Source: Sphingomonas bacterium (lineage in GTDB: Bacteria > Pseudomonadota > Alphaproteobacteria > Sphingomonadales > Sphingomonadaceae). Taken from it: DNA of 44,939 nucleotides. This document shows, in pieces, positions 31,485 through 40,003 of this stretch; the first letter of the stretch is position 1, and each line of letters starts with the position of its first letter. The notes below the pieces were generated by a model. That model had not been told where the DNA came from. It ran no database searches and saw only the letters and a program-made list of their open reading frames with translations. The stretch lies in the NCBI RefSeq assembly GCF_028293085.1, contig NZ_JAQGLC010000216.1, positions 1 through 44,939 of the forward strand, given 5' to 3'. A program made the position numbers and the translations under genes.

Positions 31485-31880
31485 ATGGCCAAGATAATTC
31501 ACTCCATGATCCGCGTCCTCGACGAGGAGAGATCGCTCGCTTTCTATCGCGATGCTCTCGGCCTCGAGATCGCGGACCGATTTCCGTTCGACGGCTTCAC
31601 GCTCGTCTATTTGCGGAACCCGGAGAACGACATGGAGATTGAGATCACGGTCAACCACGACCGGGCCGAGCCCTATATGCATGGTGACGGCTATGGCCAT
31701 GTTGCCGTTGCGGTAGATGATCTCGACGCAGAACATGCGCGGATGGGCGCCGCCGGCCTGGAGCCGCTGCCCATCAAGGAGTTCCTCCGGGAGGGAGCGC
31801 TGATGGCCCGCTTCTTCTTCATCATCGATCCGGACGGATACAAGATCGAAGTGCTGCAAAAACACGGACGATACCGCTGA
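31485..31880 (+). CDS. gloA: Glyoxalase I (lactoylglutathione lyase), VOC fold
   Basis: A 131-aa VOC-fold protein closely resembling GloA. All four metal ligands of E. coli GloA have counterparts: His in KIIHSMIRV, Glu in DMEIEITVN, His in GYGHVAV and Glu in DGYKIEVL. The enzyme turns the glutathione adduct of methylglyoxal into S-D-lactoylglutathione. The start at 31485 fits family length. It lies 17 bases after the cytochrome gene and 47 bases before the small-subunit gene, in one operon. Its presence is strong evidence that methylglyoxal arises in this pathway (inference). Confidence 0.85.
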   Translation: MAKIIHSMIRVLDEERSLAFYRDALGLEIADRFPFDGFTLVYLRNPENDMEIEITVNHDRAEPYMHGDGYGHVAVAVDDLDAEHARMGAAGLEPLPIKEFLREGALMARFFFIIDPDGYKIEVLQKHGRYR

Positions 31881-31927
31881 ACAGCATCCCTAACATCGCC
31901 ACAACAAAAAAACCTGTGGAGAGGCAC

Positions 31928-32467
31928 ATGAGACTCGTCGATAAAGCCGTCAAACTGAGCAGAAGGGACTTTCTCGGCCGCTCCGCCGGCGCCGTAGCAC
32001 TGGCCGGAGTCGTCGGGACATTGTCGGACGGCGGCGCCTTTGCGGCAACACTAAAGTCCGTGACGCCCGCGTCAGCCCCAACCCTCGTGAAGGTCGCGCG
32101 CGACCTCTATCCGCATGATCGGCTTGCCGACGCTTATTACGAGAACGCCGTCACGGCCATCGACAAGTCCGTCGCGGCCAACGCCGCTAACAAAGCCTTG
32201 CTGTCCGATGGTGTTGCAGCGCTCGATGCGGCTGCCCTCACGCTGAAAGGCAGCCCCTATGCGGCGATCGCGGCCGAAACGGACCGCGTCGCCGTGCTAC
32301 GCTCGATCGAAGACAGTCCCTTCTTCGTGCGGATGCGCTCCGAGATGGTCACCGCGCTCTACAACCAGCCCGAAGTGTGGACCATGCTTGGCTACGAGGG
32401 CTCCTCGGCCGAGCAAGGCGGATACATTCACCGGGGCTTCAACGACATCGATTGGCTGCCCGCCTGA
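31928..32467 (+). CDS. Tat-exported small subunit (gluconate 2-dehydrogenase subunit 3 type)
   Basis: A 179-aa protein. A twin-arginine signal (SRRDFLGRSAGAVALAGVVG) leads an alpha-helical body that ends in a typical aromatic stretch (YIHRGFNDIDWLP). In three-component GMC dehydrogenases this subunit carries the flavoprotein to the periplasm through the Tat system. GGAG lies before ATG 31928; a GTG at 31916 lies upstream of it and is less likely. Confidence 0.88.
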   Translation: MRLVDKAVKLSRRDFLGRSAGAVALAGVVGTLSDGGAFAATLKSVTPASAPTLVKVARDLYPHDRLADAYYENAVTAIDKSVAANAANKALLSDGVAALDAAALTLKGSPYAAIAAETDRVAVLRSIEDSPFFVRMRSEMVTALYNQPEVWTMLGYEGSSAEQGGYIHRGFNDIDWLPA

Positions 32468-32496
32468 CCGCGGCCCGACAGGAGGAGGATAAGCAC

Positions 32497-34065
32497 ATGG
32501 CTACCAAGTTCGACCTCAACGACGACAGCGTCGTCGTAGTCATCGGTTCAGGCGCCGGCGGCGGCACGCTGTCGAACGAACTTGCCCAGAAGGGCGTCAA
32601 GGTCGTCTGCCTCGAGGCAGGCAGCCGCTACGAGATCCAGGATTTCGTCAACGACGAATGGGAAAGCTTCGCCCAGCTCGCATGGCGCGACAAGCGCACC
32701 ACGTCGGGAAGCTGGCGCGTGGCGAAGGATTTCCCGAATCTTCCCGCCTGGATCGTAAAGGCGGTCGGCGGCACCACCACCCATTGGGCGGGCGCCTCGC
32801 TGCGGTTCCAGGACCATGAGTGGAAGGCGCGTTCCACCTATGGCGACATCCCGGGCGCCGCCTTGCTTGACTGGCCGATCACCGCCGAAGAGATGGCACC
32901 CTGGTATGCCAAGGCCGAAGACAAGATGGGAACGACCGGGACCAACGGCATTCCGCGCCTGCCCGGGAACAACAACTACAAAGTCCTGGCCGCCGGCGCG
33001 AAGAGGCTCGGCTACAAGGACTTCCATACCGGCAACATGTCGATCAACAGCCAGCCGCGCGATGGGCGCGGCAGTTGCCAGCAGATCGGTTTCTGTTTCC
33101 AGGGTTGCAAGTCTGGCGCCAAATGGTCGACGCTCTATACCGAAATTCCGAAGGGAGAGGCGACCGGCAAGCTGGAGGTCCGCTCCGACGCGCAGGTCAT
33201 CCGCATCGAGCACGATTCCCGCGGCAAGGTGACGGGCGTGGTCTATGCCGACAGCACGGGCAAGATGTCTTTGCAGAAGGCGCGCGTCGTCGCGGTCGCG
33301 GGCAATTCCATCGAAAGTCCGCGCCTGCTCCTGAATTCAGCGAGCAACCTGTTCAGGGACGGGCTGGCGAACGGCGCGGGTCATGTCGGTCGCCACTATA
33401 TGCGCCATACCACCGGATCGGTTTACGCGACGTTCGACAAACCCGTGCATATGTATCGCGGCACGACGATGGCCGGCATCGTGCGTGACGAAGCCCATAA
33501 CGATCCGAGGCGCGGCTATGTCGGCGGGTTCGAGATGGAAACCATCTCCCTTGGCGTGCCGTTCACGGCCGCCTTCCTCAGCCCCGGCGCATGGGGCCGC
33601 GATTTCTCGTCGGCGCTCGACAGCTACGATCATATGGCGGGCCTCTGGATCGTCGGCGAGGACCTTCCCCAGGCGAACAACCGCGTTACCCTAGGCTCCG
33701 AGAAGGACCGGTTCGGCATGCCGATTCCCAATGTCCATTATGACGATCATCCCAATGACTATTCGATGCGCACCCACGCCTATCGCCAGGGAGCGGCGAT
33801 CTACGAGGCCGTGGGCGCCAGGCGCACCATCCTGACGCCGCCTTATCCCTCGACCCACAATCTGGGCACTAACCGGATGAGCGAGAAGCCGAAGGACGGC
33901 GTGGTCAACAAATGGGGCCAGACGCACGAGGTAAAGAACCTGTTCGTGTCCGACGGCAGCCAGTTCACCACAAGCGCGGCGGAGAATCCGACCCTCACCA
34001 TCGTCGCCCTCGCCATTCGCCAGTCCGATCACATCGCGGGACTGATGGCACGCAACGAGATTTGA
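32497..34065 (+). CDS. GMC-family FAD-dependent dehydrogenase (catalytic subunit)
   Basis: A 522-aa flavoprotein. The FAD-binding motif VVVIGSGAGGGTLS is at the start and the GMC C-terminal block reads HNLGTNRMSEKPKDGVVNKW with SAAENPTLTIVALA. It has no signal of its own and probably rides on the Tat-exported small subunit. Relatives oxidise sugars, sugar acids or alcohols and reduce a cytochrome c. GGAGGAGG precedes ATG 32497. Here an alcohol or hydroxyketone made by the monooxygenase, such as acetol, is a plausible substrate (inference). Confidence 0.93.
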   Translation: MATKFDLNDDSVVVVIGSGAGGGTLSNELAQKGVKVVCLEAGSRYEIQDFVNDEWESFAQLAWRDKRTTSGSWRVAKDFPNLPAWIVKAVGGTTTHWAGASLRFQDHEWKARSTYGDIPGAALLDWPITAEEMAPWYAKAEDKMGTTGTNGIPRLPGNNNYKVLAAGAKRLGYKDFHTGNMSINSQPRDGRGSCQQIGFCFQGCKSGAKWSTLYTEIPKGEATGKLEVRSDAQVIRIEHDSRGKVTGVVYADSTGKMSLQKARVVAVAGNSIESPRLLLNSASNLFRDGLANGAGHVGRHYMRHTTGSVYATFDKPVHMYRGTTMAGIVRDEAHNDPRRGYVGGFEMETISLGVPFTAAFLSPGAWGRDFSSALDSYDHMAGLWIVGEDLPQANNRVTLGSEKDRFGMPIPNVHYDDHPNDYSMRTHAYRQGAAIYEAVGARRTILTPPYPSTHNLGTNRMSEKPKDGVVNKWGQTHEVKNLFVSDGSQFTTSAAENPTLTIVALAIRQSDHIAGLMARNEI

Positions 34066-34169
34066 ACAACTGCTGCCGGAGCGCTGCGCCATTCGGCCGG
34101 AGAACGAAGCATGCGGGGGACAAACGGCCAACAATGGGGTTGCGCAAGGCCATTGCGGTCGCTGGAGAT

Positions 34170-34362
34170 CTAGTCACCTGAATCCGAAGTTGGGCTCATT
34201 GTCTTTTGACAGAACCGCTTAACGGAGGCGAGGATTTCGTCTGCGGATTTGACCCATTTGTAGGGTTTGGGGTTTTCATTGTGAGCGGTGATGAAGGCGG
34301 CGATATCGGCTTCGAGTTCCGCGGTCGATCGGTGGACGCCGCGCTGCAACAGTTTTGACGCC
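34170..34362 (-). pseudogene. IS630-family transposase remnant (C-terminal end)
   Basis: The minus strand encodes LLQRGVHRSTAELEADIAAF, ITAHNENPKPYKWVKSADEI, then LASVKRFCQKT and a stop. This is the standard C terminus of IS630-type transposases. The frame is closed upstream by a TAG at about 34363, so the rest of the gene is missing and no terminal repeats are seen. It directly abuts the stop codon of the DUF6499-DUF2285 gene, a scar of past insertion or deletion. Confidence 0.85.
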
Positions 34363-35093
34363 TAGGAATCGAGCAGCACTCCCGGCCCGGCTTCGGAGAG
34401 CTGCCTGGACAGGGCGACGAGGCGCTGAATCCTAAGCCGGTAGGACGCGGCATCGACGCGCCAGCTCGCGCCGACGACTGCTTCGCCGAACAGTTCACGA
34501 GCCATCTCCCGCGCCGTCGCGCCGGCGGCGCGCGCGTCCCGGACCCGCAGTGTCGCGATCCATCGGGGCGCCCGGCGCTCGCGCGGATGCAGTGAAGCAG
34601 AGAAGGCGCCGGAACCGGCCAGGGCGATGAGTTGCCGCAATGCCGTCAAGGCGGGCATCAGCGACCACAGGCCGGCCAGCTGCCACCGCAAGGCGACCGG
34701 GCCCGAACGCACCGAACCGGAAAGGAGATCGAACCGGACCGAGCGCAGTCCGTCCGACAGGAGGATATGTTCGCCTTCGGCACTCGTCACGATGGTGGCG
34801 AACCGCGCGACCCTGCCCAGCTCGAAAAGGTCGCAACCCGCAGCTTCCACGTCAGCGACCAGCACCGACCGGTCGATCGCCCTTCGCCAGACAGGCCGGG
34901 ACGTGCGCCCGTCCAGTGCCGGATCGACCATGGCGTGCAATCCGAACCCCGATGGCGGTGCATTTTCGGAAAATCCCCGCCGATAAGCCTCGTCGCGGCG
35001 CAGCCATTCCCATGCGAAGCACGTGCGATCGGCACCCGACAGCCAGCGATAGGCCTCGCCGTCGCGCCAGTCCGGAAGACCGTCGCAGGCCAT
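34362..35093 (-). CDS. DUF6499-DUF2285 fusion regulator (FseA-like)
   Basis: A 243-aa protein. The N-terminal part has the DUF6499 pattern (LPDWRDGEAYRWLSGADRTC, then FAWEWLRRDEAYRR). The C-terminal part (about 110-240) has DUF2285 features: GEHILLSDGLRSVRFDLLSG and the HTH-like ARELFGEAVVGASWRVDAAS, YRLRIQRLVALS. In the Mesorhizobium symbiosis ICE the same two domains are on separate frames joined by ribosomal frameshifting to make the excision activator FseA; here they are one frame. No integrase, excisionase or transfer gene is in the window, so it could be a leftover. The gene ends at the IS630 remnant. Confidence 0.75.
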   Translation of the reverse strand: MACDGLPDWRDGEAYRWLSGADRTCFAWEWLRRDEAYRRGFSENAPPSGFGLHAMVDPALDGRTSRPVWRRAIDRSVLVADVEAAGCDLFELGRVARFATIVTSAEGEHILLSDGLRSVRFDLLSGSVRSGPVALRWQLAGLWSLMPALTALRQLIALAGSGAFSASLHPRERRAPRWIATLRVRDARAAGATAREMARELFGEAVVGASWRVDAASYRLRIQRLVALSRQLSEAGPGVLLDS

Positions 35094-35247
35094 GGCTCAG
35101 GTCGATGCCTGCCCCTGCCCCTGCCTCAGCCTCCGATGGGCGTGCGATTCCGGGCGACTGCGGAATTACTGCATGAATGCACCATGGTCCCCGTTCCTCC
35201 CAAACAGCGTTCGGAAGACAAGGCCAGCCTCGCCCCGGGGATGATAT

Positions 35248-36000
35248 TCACCCAGCTGGGGGAATTGACGGGTCGAACGCCGCCAGGCCCCAGGCGGCCG
35301 CGAGCACGGCAGCGCGGGTCCGGTCCGCGACCCCGAGCTTGGCGAGGACCGCGCCGGCATAGACTTTAACGGTGTTGTGGCTGATGCCGAGAAGGTCGGC
35401 CATCACGGAGTAGGATTTGCCAGCGACAAGCAGGTCCAGGACCTGCGTCTCGCGCCGGCTGAAATGCAAGTCTCGGGGACAGGGCGGCGCGCCACCCAGC
35501 CGGCGCGCGACCCGCAATGCCTCGAGCCCAAGCAATTCCGCGGTCTGCGCACGCCACGTGGCTATCGGCGCCGCGCGCGTCGTCGCGAGCGTGCAGGTCG
35601 CGCGCGGCTCGAAGGGTATCTGGGCGGCGACCGTGAATCCGTTGCGCAAGCCCGCACGAGAGGCATCTGCGAGCATCAGACGCTGCTCGGCACTCAACCG
35701 GACATGGCGACCAAGATCAGACCAGGGAAATCCGCCGATCGCGGTTCTGCCGGCCTCGAGCACCGGATCATGGAGAAACAGCTGCCGGGCCACGACCCTT
35801 TCGGTCCAGCTTTGCGGATAATTGTCGATCGAATGGAGGCGCGGTTCGCCGGCCACATTGTTCGTCACACGGCTCAGGGCGAAGAAACGAAAACCCGCCT
35901 CCGGCGCCGCCTCGGCGATCAGGGAACCGAGATCTTCGAGGGTCCGGCAGCCGGCCGCCTGGCGCCTGAACGCAGCGACGATGAGATTCTCGCGGGCCAA
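35248..36000 (-). CDS. LuxR-family regulator, AHL-binding domain altered
   Basis: A 250-aa regulator with an autoinducer-binding domain (about 15-165) and a LuxR-type HTH (about 178-240: SRRETQVLDLLVAGKSYSVM, then LGISHNTVKVY). Compared with TraR, Trp57 (QSW), Asp70 (HDP) and Trp85 (FPW) are present, but the Tyr61 position is Val, so it may bind a different ligand or none. The TTG start at 36000 has GGAGGA about eight bases upstream. It points away from the luxR-luxI pair and is separated from it by about 980 bases. Confidence 0.88.
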   Translation of the reverse strand: MARENLIVAAFRRQAAGCRTLEDLGSLIAEAAPEAGFRFFALSRVTNNVAGEPRLHSIDNYPQSWTERVVARQLFLHDPVLEAGRTAIGGFPWSDLGRHVRLSAEQRLMLADASRAGLRNGFTVAAQIPFEPRATCTLATTRAAPIATWRAQTAELLGLEALRVARRLGGAPPCPRDLHFSRRETQVLDLLVAGKSYSVMADLLGISHNTVKVYAGAVLAKLGVADRTRAAVLAAAWGLAAFDPSIPPAG

Positions 36001-36980
36001 GCCGGCTGTCCTCCATCACGGCCGGCGTGGTGCGGCCCGGAGCGAGGACTTGCCGCAGGGCCATGCAGACGAACCGGCACCGAATGCCGTCCCGCCTTGC
36101 GGCGCCACCCCTGTCCTATCACCTATGTGCGGCATCCCGTCGCAACTCATCGTTCCTGTCCGGGAATCTTATTATAATCCATTGAACGAATAACTTACGA
36201 TCCAGCCAGAACGGAGAGACCCGCCCGGCCACCTCGTCAGCCGCCGCGCTGCATTGCCGGTCGCCGGCGGCCTTTCGGTGAAGGCGATCGGTCCCGACGC
36301 CCAGCCGTCGAGGGAAACAGGATCTACGCGACGATCCGGGCTCCCGCCTTCCGGCGAAGCGCCAAGGCCCATGCAACTTGTCAGGGAGAGGTCCGTCGCC
36401 CGGCGTCGAGACAGAGAGGGTCCGCCGCGGAGGGAAGGCAACCAGGAACAAGGCGCCATTTCGGATGCGATGATTCCGCGCTCTTCGCCGCTCGCAGCCG
36501 GCCAGATTGCCACCGCAAGCGGTTACGCATCGCGTTGACGCAGGCTGCTGGCGACCGCATCCGGGACCGTCAACGCTGCTGCTGGATACCGGATAGCCCA
36601 TCGGCGCCGTTGCCGGCAGGCGGCCGGGATGCCGACGCCCATGTCCAAGCCGCGCGCGGCCAAAGGCGTCGGCCCATGTCTCGCAGCATGGTTCTCAATC
36701 CCGGCCGCCTACTGCGGCCCGACCGCCTCCCAAAGTCCGCGACCCGGAGCCGTGGAATCGGGCACTCGCGCGAACTCGTTTCGGCAATACAACCAAATGG
36801 GATGCGGTTGCCGGATTTCGGCGATGCAAACTGCCGCGCAAGATTCTACGAAGCAACGATATTTCTCGTTGCGGGTGCCGTCGGCGTGAGAAACCGGCGG
36901 CACGCGCGCTGGACAGGGAGAAAGGGGCGATCGCGGGTTGCTGACGCTCGAGACGTCGCCCGTGGTCGGGTCGGGGCCCG
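36001..36980. other. Long intergenic region between two divergent LuxR-type genes
   Basis: About 980 bases with no convincing gene on either strand; the open frames present lack ribosome sites and family character. It contains an AT-rich patch around 36165-36200 and the 20-bp inverted repeat listed separately. Unusually long for this compact window, it may carry promoters, a small RNA or a decayed gene. Confidence 0.5.
36853..36872. promoter_or_regulatory. Candidate lux-box-like inverted repeat
   Basis: GCAACGA and TCGTTGC arms (7 bp each) flank a 6-base centre, total 20 bp, the size of a classical lux box. It lies 109 bases before the luxR start at 36981. The bases do not match the common ACCTG/CAGGT type, so the call rests on symmetry and place. 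Confidence 0.35.
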
Positions 36981-37730
36981 ATGGGCATGGTTTCGACCGG
37001 CTTGGAGCTGGTCGGCATGATCACTTCAGCGGAAAGCCAGGACGATCTGCGGATCGCCCTGTCGATGATCAGCGGCCAGATGGGGTTCCAGTTCTTCGCG
37101 CTGACTCATCATGTCGATATCGCCCGGGCACCCGAAGCGGCAATCCGGCTTCACAATTATCCGGCGCACTGGGTGGACTATTACGACACGAACGCGCTCG
37201 GCGTCTCGGATCCGGTGCACCGTGCGAGCCATGTGACCAGCGTCGGCTTTTGCTGGTCGCGTATGGCGGAGATGATCCCGCTCACCAGCCAGGACCGGCG
37301 GATCCTCGAACTTGGCCGTGAGCAGGGTATCGGCGAAGGCTTCACCATCCCGGCGAATGTGCCGGGCGAGGCGCGTGGCTCCTGCACGTTCGCCAACGAC
37401 GCGGATCGGGAAATTCCGATTGCCATGCTGCCGCTTGCCCAGCTCATCGGTGCCTTCGCGTTCGAGCGCGCGCGGTGTCTCTGGTCCGTGCGCAGCATCG
37501 ACGCCGCGCCGAGGCCGGTCCTGACCGACCGGCAGCGCGACTGCGTGCTCTGGATGGCGCGCGGCAAGAGCAATTGGGAGATCGGCTGTATCCTCGGCAT
37601 CAGCGAGGAAACGGTCATCCGCCACCTGAAACTCGCCCTGGAACGCTACGGGGTCCAGAGGCGCACGTCGCTCGCCGTGCGGGCGCTGTTCGACGGATCG
37701 ATCAGCTTCACAGATGTGCTGAAGCGCTGA
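36981..37730 (+). CDS. luxR: LuxR-family AHL-responsive regulator
   Basis: A 249-aa regulator. In the AHL-binding domain the residues matching TraR Trp57, Tyr61, Asp70 and Trp85 are all present (HWVDYYDTNALGVSDP and GFCWSRM), and GEGFTIPANVPG follows. The HTH is ARGKSNWEIGCILGISEETV with IRHLKLALE. It precedes luxI by 78 bases on the same strand and is the likely cognate receptor. The ATG at 36981 is followed closely by another ATG (36987), and the exact start is uncertain. Confidence 0.92.
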   Translation: MGMVSTGLELVGMITSAESQDDLRIALSMISGQMGFQFFALTHHVDIARAPEAAIRLHNYPAHWVDYYDTNALGVSDPVHRASHVTSVGFCWSRMAEMIPLTSQDRRILELGREQGIGEGFTIPANVPGEARGSCTFANDADREIPIAMLPLAQLIGAFAFERARCLWSVRSIDAAPRPVLTDRQRDCVLWMARGKSNWEIGCILGISEETVIRHLKLALERYGVQRRTSLAVRALFDGSISFTDVLKR

Positions 37731-37774
37731 CATCCCCTTTTCTGGGAATGGCGCGGCCAGACCCATCCGACCCA

Positions 37775-37800
37775 CTCTCGCTGCACCGTGCACGAGAGGA
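37775..37800 (+). promoter_or_regulatory. Hairpin covering the luxI ribosome binding site
   Basis: CTCTCG, a one-base bulge and TGCA (37775-37785) pair with TGCA-CGAGAG (37789-37798) around the loop CCG: ten base pairs. The 3' arm includes most of the ribosome site GAGAGGA (37794-37800), eight bases before the luxI ATG. Folding would hide the site. Confidence 0.55.
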
Positions 37801-37808
37801 TTTCGACC

Positions 37809-38429
37809 ATGCTTCACGTTCACCGGCACGAGACCGGCGCTGTACCCGATACCGTCCTGCGATCGATGTTCGAGGCCCGCAAACGGGTGTTCGTCGATCT
37901 TTTGAAATGGGAGGTGCCGGTCCTTAACGGCCGGTACGAGATCGACCAGTTCGACGACGCTCACGCGGTCTATCTGGTCCTTGCCGATGCGCGGGGGAAC
38001 CATCTCGGTTCGGCGCGGCTGCTCCCGACCGATCGCCCCCATCTGCTCGACAGCCTCTATCCGGCGCTGTGCGAGGATGCGCCGCCCCGCGGCCCGAGCG
38101 TCTTCGAGATCACCCGCTTCTGCCTCGACCGGGACCTGCGGGCGGCTGAGCGCCGCCGGGTGCGCGACACGCTGGTCACGGCGCTCGTCGACCACGCGCT
38201 GGCGGCGGGGATCACCGCCTATAGCGCGATCGCCGAAATGGGGTGGCTGCAGCAGATCCTTGCCTTTGGCTGGCGCTGCGCGCCGCTCGGCCTGCCGCGC
38301 GAGAGCGACGGTCGGCTGCTCGGGGCGCTGAGGATCGATATCGACGAGACCACACCCGGCCTGCTCGCCGCCGCCGGCATGCGCGGCGACGCCGTGCTTG
38401 GCGCCCCGCCCACCCGCGCCGCCGCCTGA
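37809..38429 (+). CDS. luxI: Acyl-homoserine-lactone synthase (LuxI type)
   Basis: A 206-aa autoinducer synthase. Conserved family residues are visible: the N-terminal MFEARKRVFVDLLKW, YEIDQFDDAHAVYLV, GSARLLPT, and FEITRFCLDR with the catalytic-site Glu and Arg. The ATG at 37809 (MLHVHRHETG) has GAGAGGA eight bases upstream; an in-frame GTG at 37788 lies within the hairpin. The acyl chain made cannot be predicted. It lies between luxR and a phytanoyl-CoA dioxygenase-family gene. Confidence 0.95.
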   Translation: MLHVHRHETGAVPDTVLRSMFEARKRVFVDLLKWEVPVLNGRYEIDQFDDAHAVYLVLADARGNHLGSARLLPTDRPHLLDSLYPALCEDAPPRGPSVFEITRFCLDRDLRAAERRRVRDTLVTALVDHALAAGITAYSAIAEMGWLQQILAFGWRCAPLGLPRESDGRLLGALRIDIDETTPGLLAAAGMRGDAVLGAPPTRAAA

Positions 38430-38444
38430 ACGAGGGAATTCGAG

Positions 38445-39341
38445 ATGACTCACGCCAAAAACGATACGACCAGCGCGTGGAGCGCGCGCCTCAAGGCCGA
38501 CGGCTATTGCATCATCCCCGACGCCGTTCCGACGCGAGCGGTCGCCGCCCTCGAGGCTGACCTCGCGCCCGTGTTCGCGCGCACGCCTTTCTGCCAGGGC
38601 GGCTTTTACGGCGAACACACCAAGCGGTTCGGGCGGTTGCTCGCCCGCTCACCGCATGCCGCCGCGTTCGTGCAGCACCCGTTGATATTGGCGGTGGTCG
38701 AGGAGATGCTCGGCCCGTGGTGCGACACGGTACAGCTGAACGTCGCCCAGGCGATCGAGGTGCATCCCGGCGCGCCGGCGCAGCTGCCGCACCGCGACCA
38801 GGACATGTGGCGCGTGCCCTGCGGCGAGGCCGAATATCTGGTCAACGTGATCTGGCCGTTCACCGAGTTCAGGGCGGACAATGGCGCGACCAGGGTCTGG
38901 CCCGGCAGCCACGGCGCCCATGCGGCGACGGTCGACGAGCATGCGCCGTCGATCGCCGCGGAGATGCAACCGGGCTCGGCGCTCGTCTTCCTCGGCTCGG
39001 CGCTGCACGGCGCCGGCGCCAATCTCAGCCGCGACATCAGGCGCGGCATGGTGATCGGCTATTCGCTGGGCTGGCTGAAGCCTTACGAGAATCAATGGCT
39101 GGCCTATCCGCCCGAGATCGCGCGGACCTTCCCGCCCGGGCTCGCGGCATTGGCCGGCTACCGCCAGCATCGCCCGAACCTCGGCAATTACGAGGGGCAA
39201 TGCCCGTCGATCCTGCTCGGCAACGACATCCCCGAGCATATCGGCGCGGTCGATGCGCTGCGGCCCGACCAGCAGGCGATGCTCGCCGACTATATGCGCG
39301 AGCAGCCCCGAGCAGCCCCTCGACCGGAGGCCGGCGCATGA
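38445..39341 (+). CDS. PhyH-family Fe(II)/2-oxoglutarate dioxygenase
   Basis: A 298-aa phytanoyl-CoA dioxygenase family protein. The iron ligands are seen as LPHRDQDMW (His-x-Asp) and the distal His in SALHGAGAN, with a probable 2-oxoglutarate-binding Arg further on (SRDIRRG). It lies 15 bases after luxI and overlaps the next gene. Sphingomonads commonly carry phyH next to luxI, so it may modify a signal or be quorum-regulated; the substrate is not known. Confidence 0.9.
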   Translation: MTHAKNDTTSAWSARLKADGYCIIPDAVPTRAVAALEADLAPVFARTPFCQGGFYGEHTKRFGRLLARSPHAAAFVQHPLILAVVEEMLGPWCDTVQLNVAQAIEVHPGAPAQLPHRDQDMWRVPCGEAEYLVNVIWPFTEFRADNGATRVWPGSHGAHAATVDEHAPSIAAEMQPGSALVFLGSALHGAGANLSRDIRRGMVIGYSLGWLKPYENQWLAYPPEIARTFPPGLAALAGYRQHRPNLGNYEGQCPSILLGNDIPEHIGAVDALRPDQQAMLADYMREQPRAAPRPEAGA

Positions 39342-39946
39342 GCCCGGCCCAGGTGCTCGAGCGCAGCTACCACAGGTTCAAGGCAGCGTTGCTGAGGGGC
39401 GCCTACCGTCCCGGGCAGCGCCTCGATGCAACGACCATCGCGAGCGACCTCGATATCAGCGTGACGCCGGTACGCGAGATCCTCGCCCGGCTGACCGGCG
39501 AAGGGCTGGTCGACGCGGTCGCGGGCGACGGCTTCTACGTGCCGCTCCTGACCGAGGACGACCTGCGCGACCTCTATGCCTGGACGCAGCATCTCCTGTT
39601 GCTCGCGACGCGGCGGCTGACCACCCTGCCCGTCCCGGGCGCGGATCGGCCGCCCCCCGGCGACATTGCGGTGGCCGCGGCCGAATTGTTCGAGCGGGCC
39701 GCCCGCACCGGCGGCAACAGCCAGGTGACGGCAGCGATGGTCAGGGCAAATGACCGCCTGCAGGTCGTCCGGCGCATCGAGCCCATGCTGATCGACAGGA
39801 CGCAAGAGGAGCTCGACGCGATCGACGCGTCGCTGAGCCGGGGCGACCCTGCGACGTTCGGACACCGCATCAGGACCTATCACGCGCGGCGCCAGCGCCG
39901 TGTCCCCGATCTGGTGCGACTGCACCGAAAAACTGGTCCATCATGA
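39338..39946 (+). CDS. GntR-family transcriptional regulator
   Basis: A 202-aa protein. The N-terminal winged HTH reads FKAALLRGAYRPGQRLDATT, then IASDLDISVTPVREILARLT and GEGLVDAVAGDGFYV. The C-terminal part is helical and FCD/VanR-like but short. The ATG overlaps the phyH stop (ATGA), so the two are translationally coupled. A role in controlling the quorum-sensing unit is possible; its ligand is unknown. Confidence 0.88.
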   Translation: MSPAQVLERSYHRFKAALLRGAYRPGQRLDATTIASDLDISVTPVREILARLTGEGLVDAVAGDGFYVPLLTEDDLRDLYAWTQHLLLLATRRLTTLPVPGADRPPPGDIAVAAAELFERAARTGGNSQVTAAMVRANDRLQVVRRIEPMLIDRTQEELDAIDASLSRGDPATFGHRIRTYHARRQRRVPDLVRLHRKTGPS

Positions 39947-40003
39947 ACCCGATTTGCGCGAAAAGACTTGGCACGGCGCGCATTTCCGGCGACTCTGTTC
40001 CCG

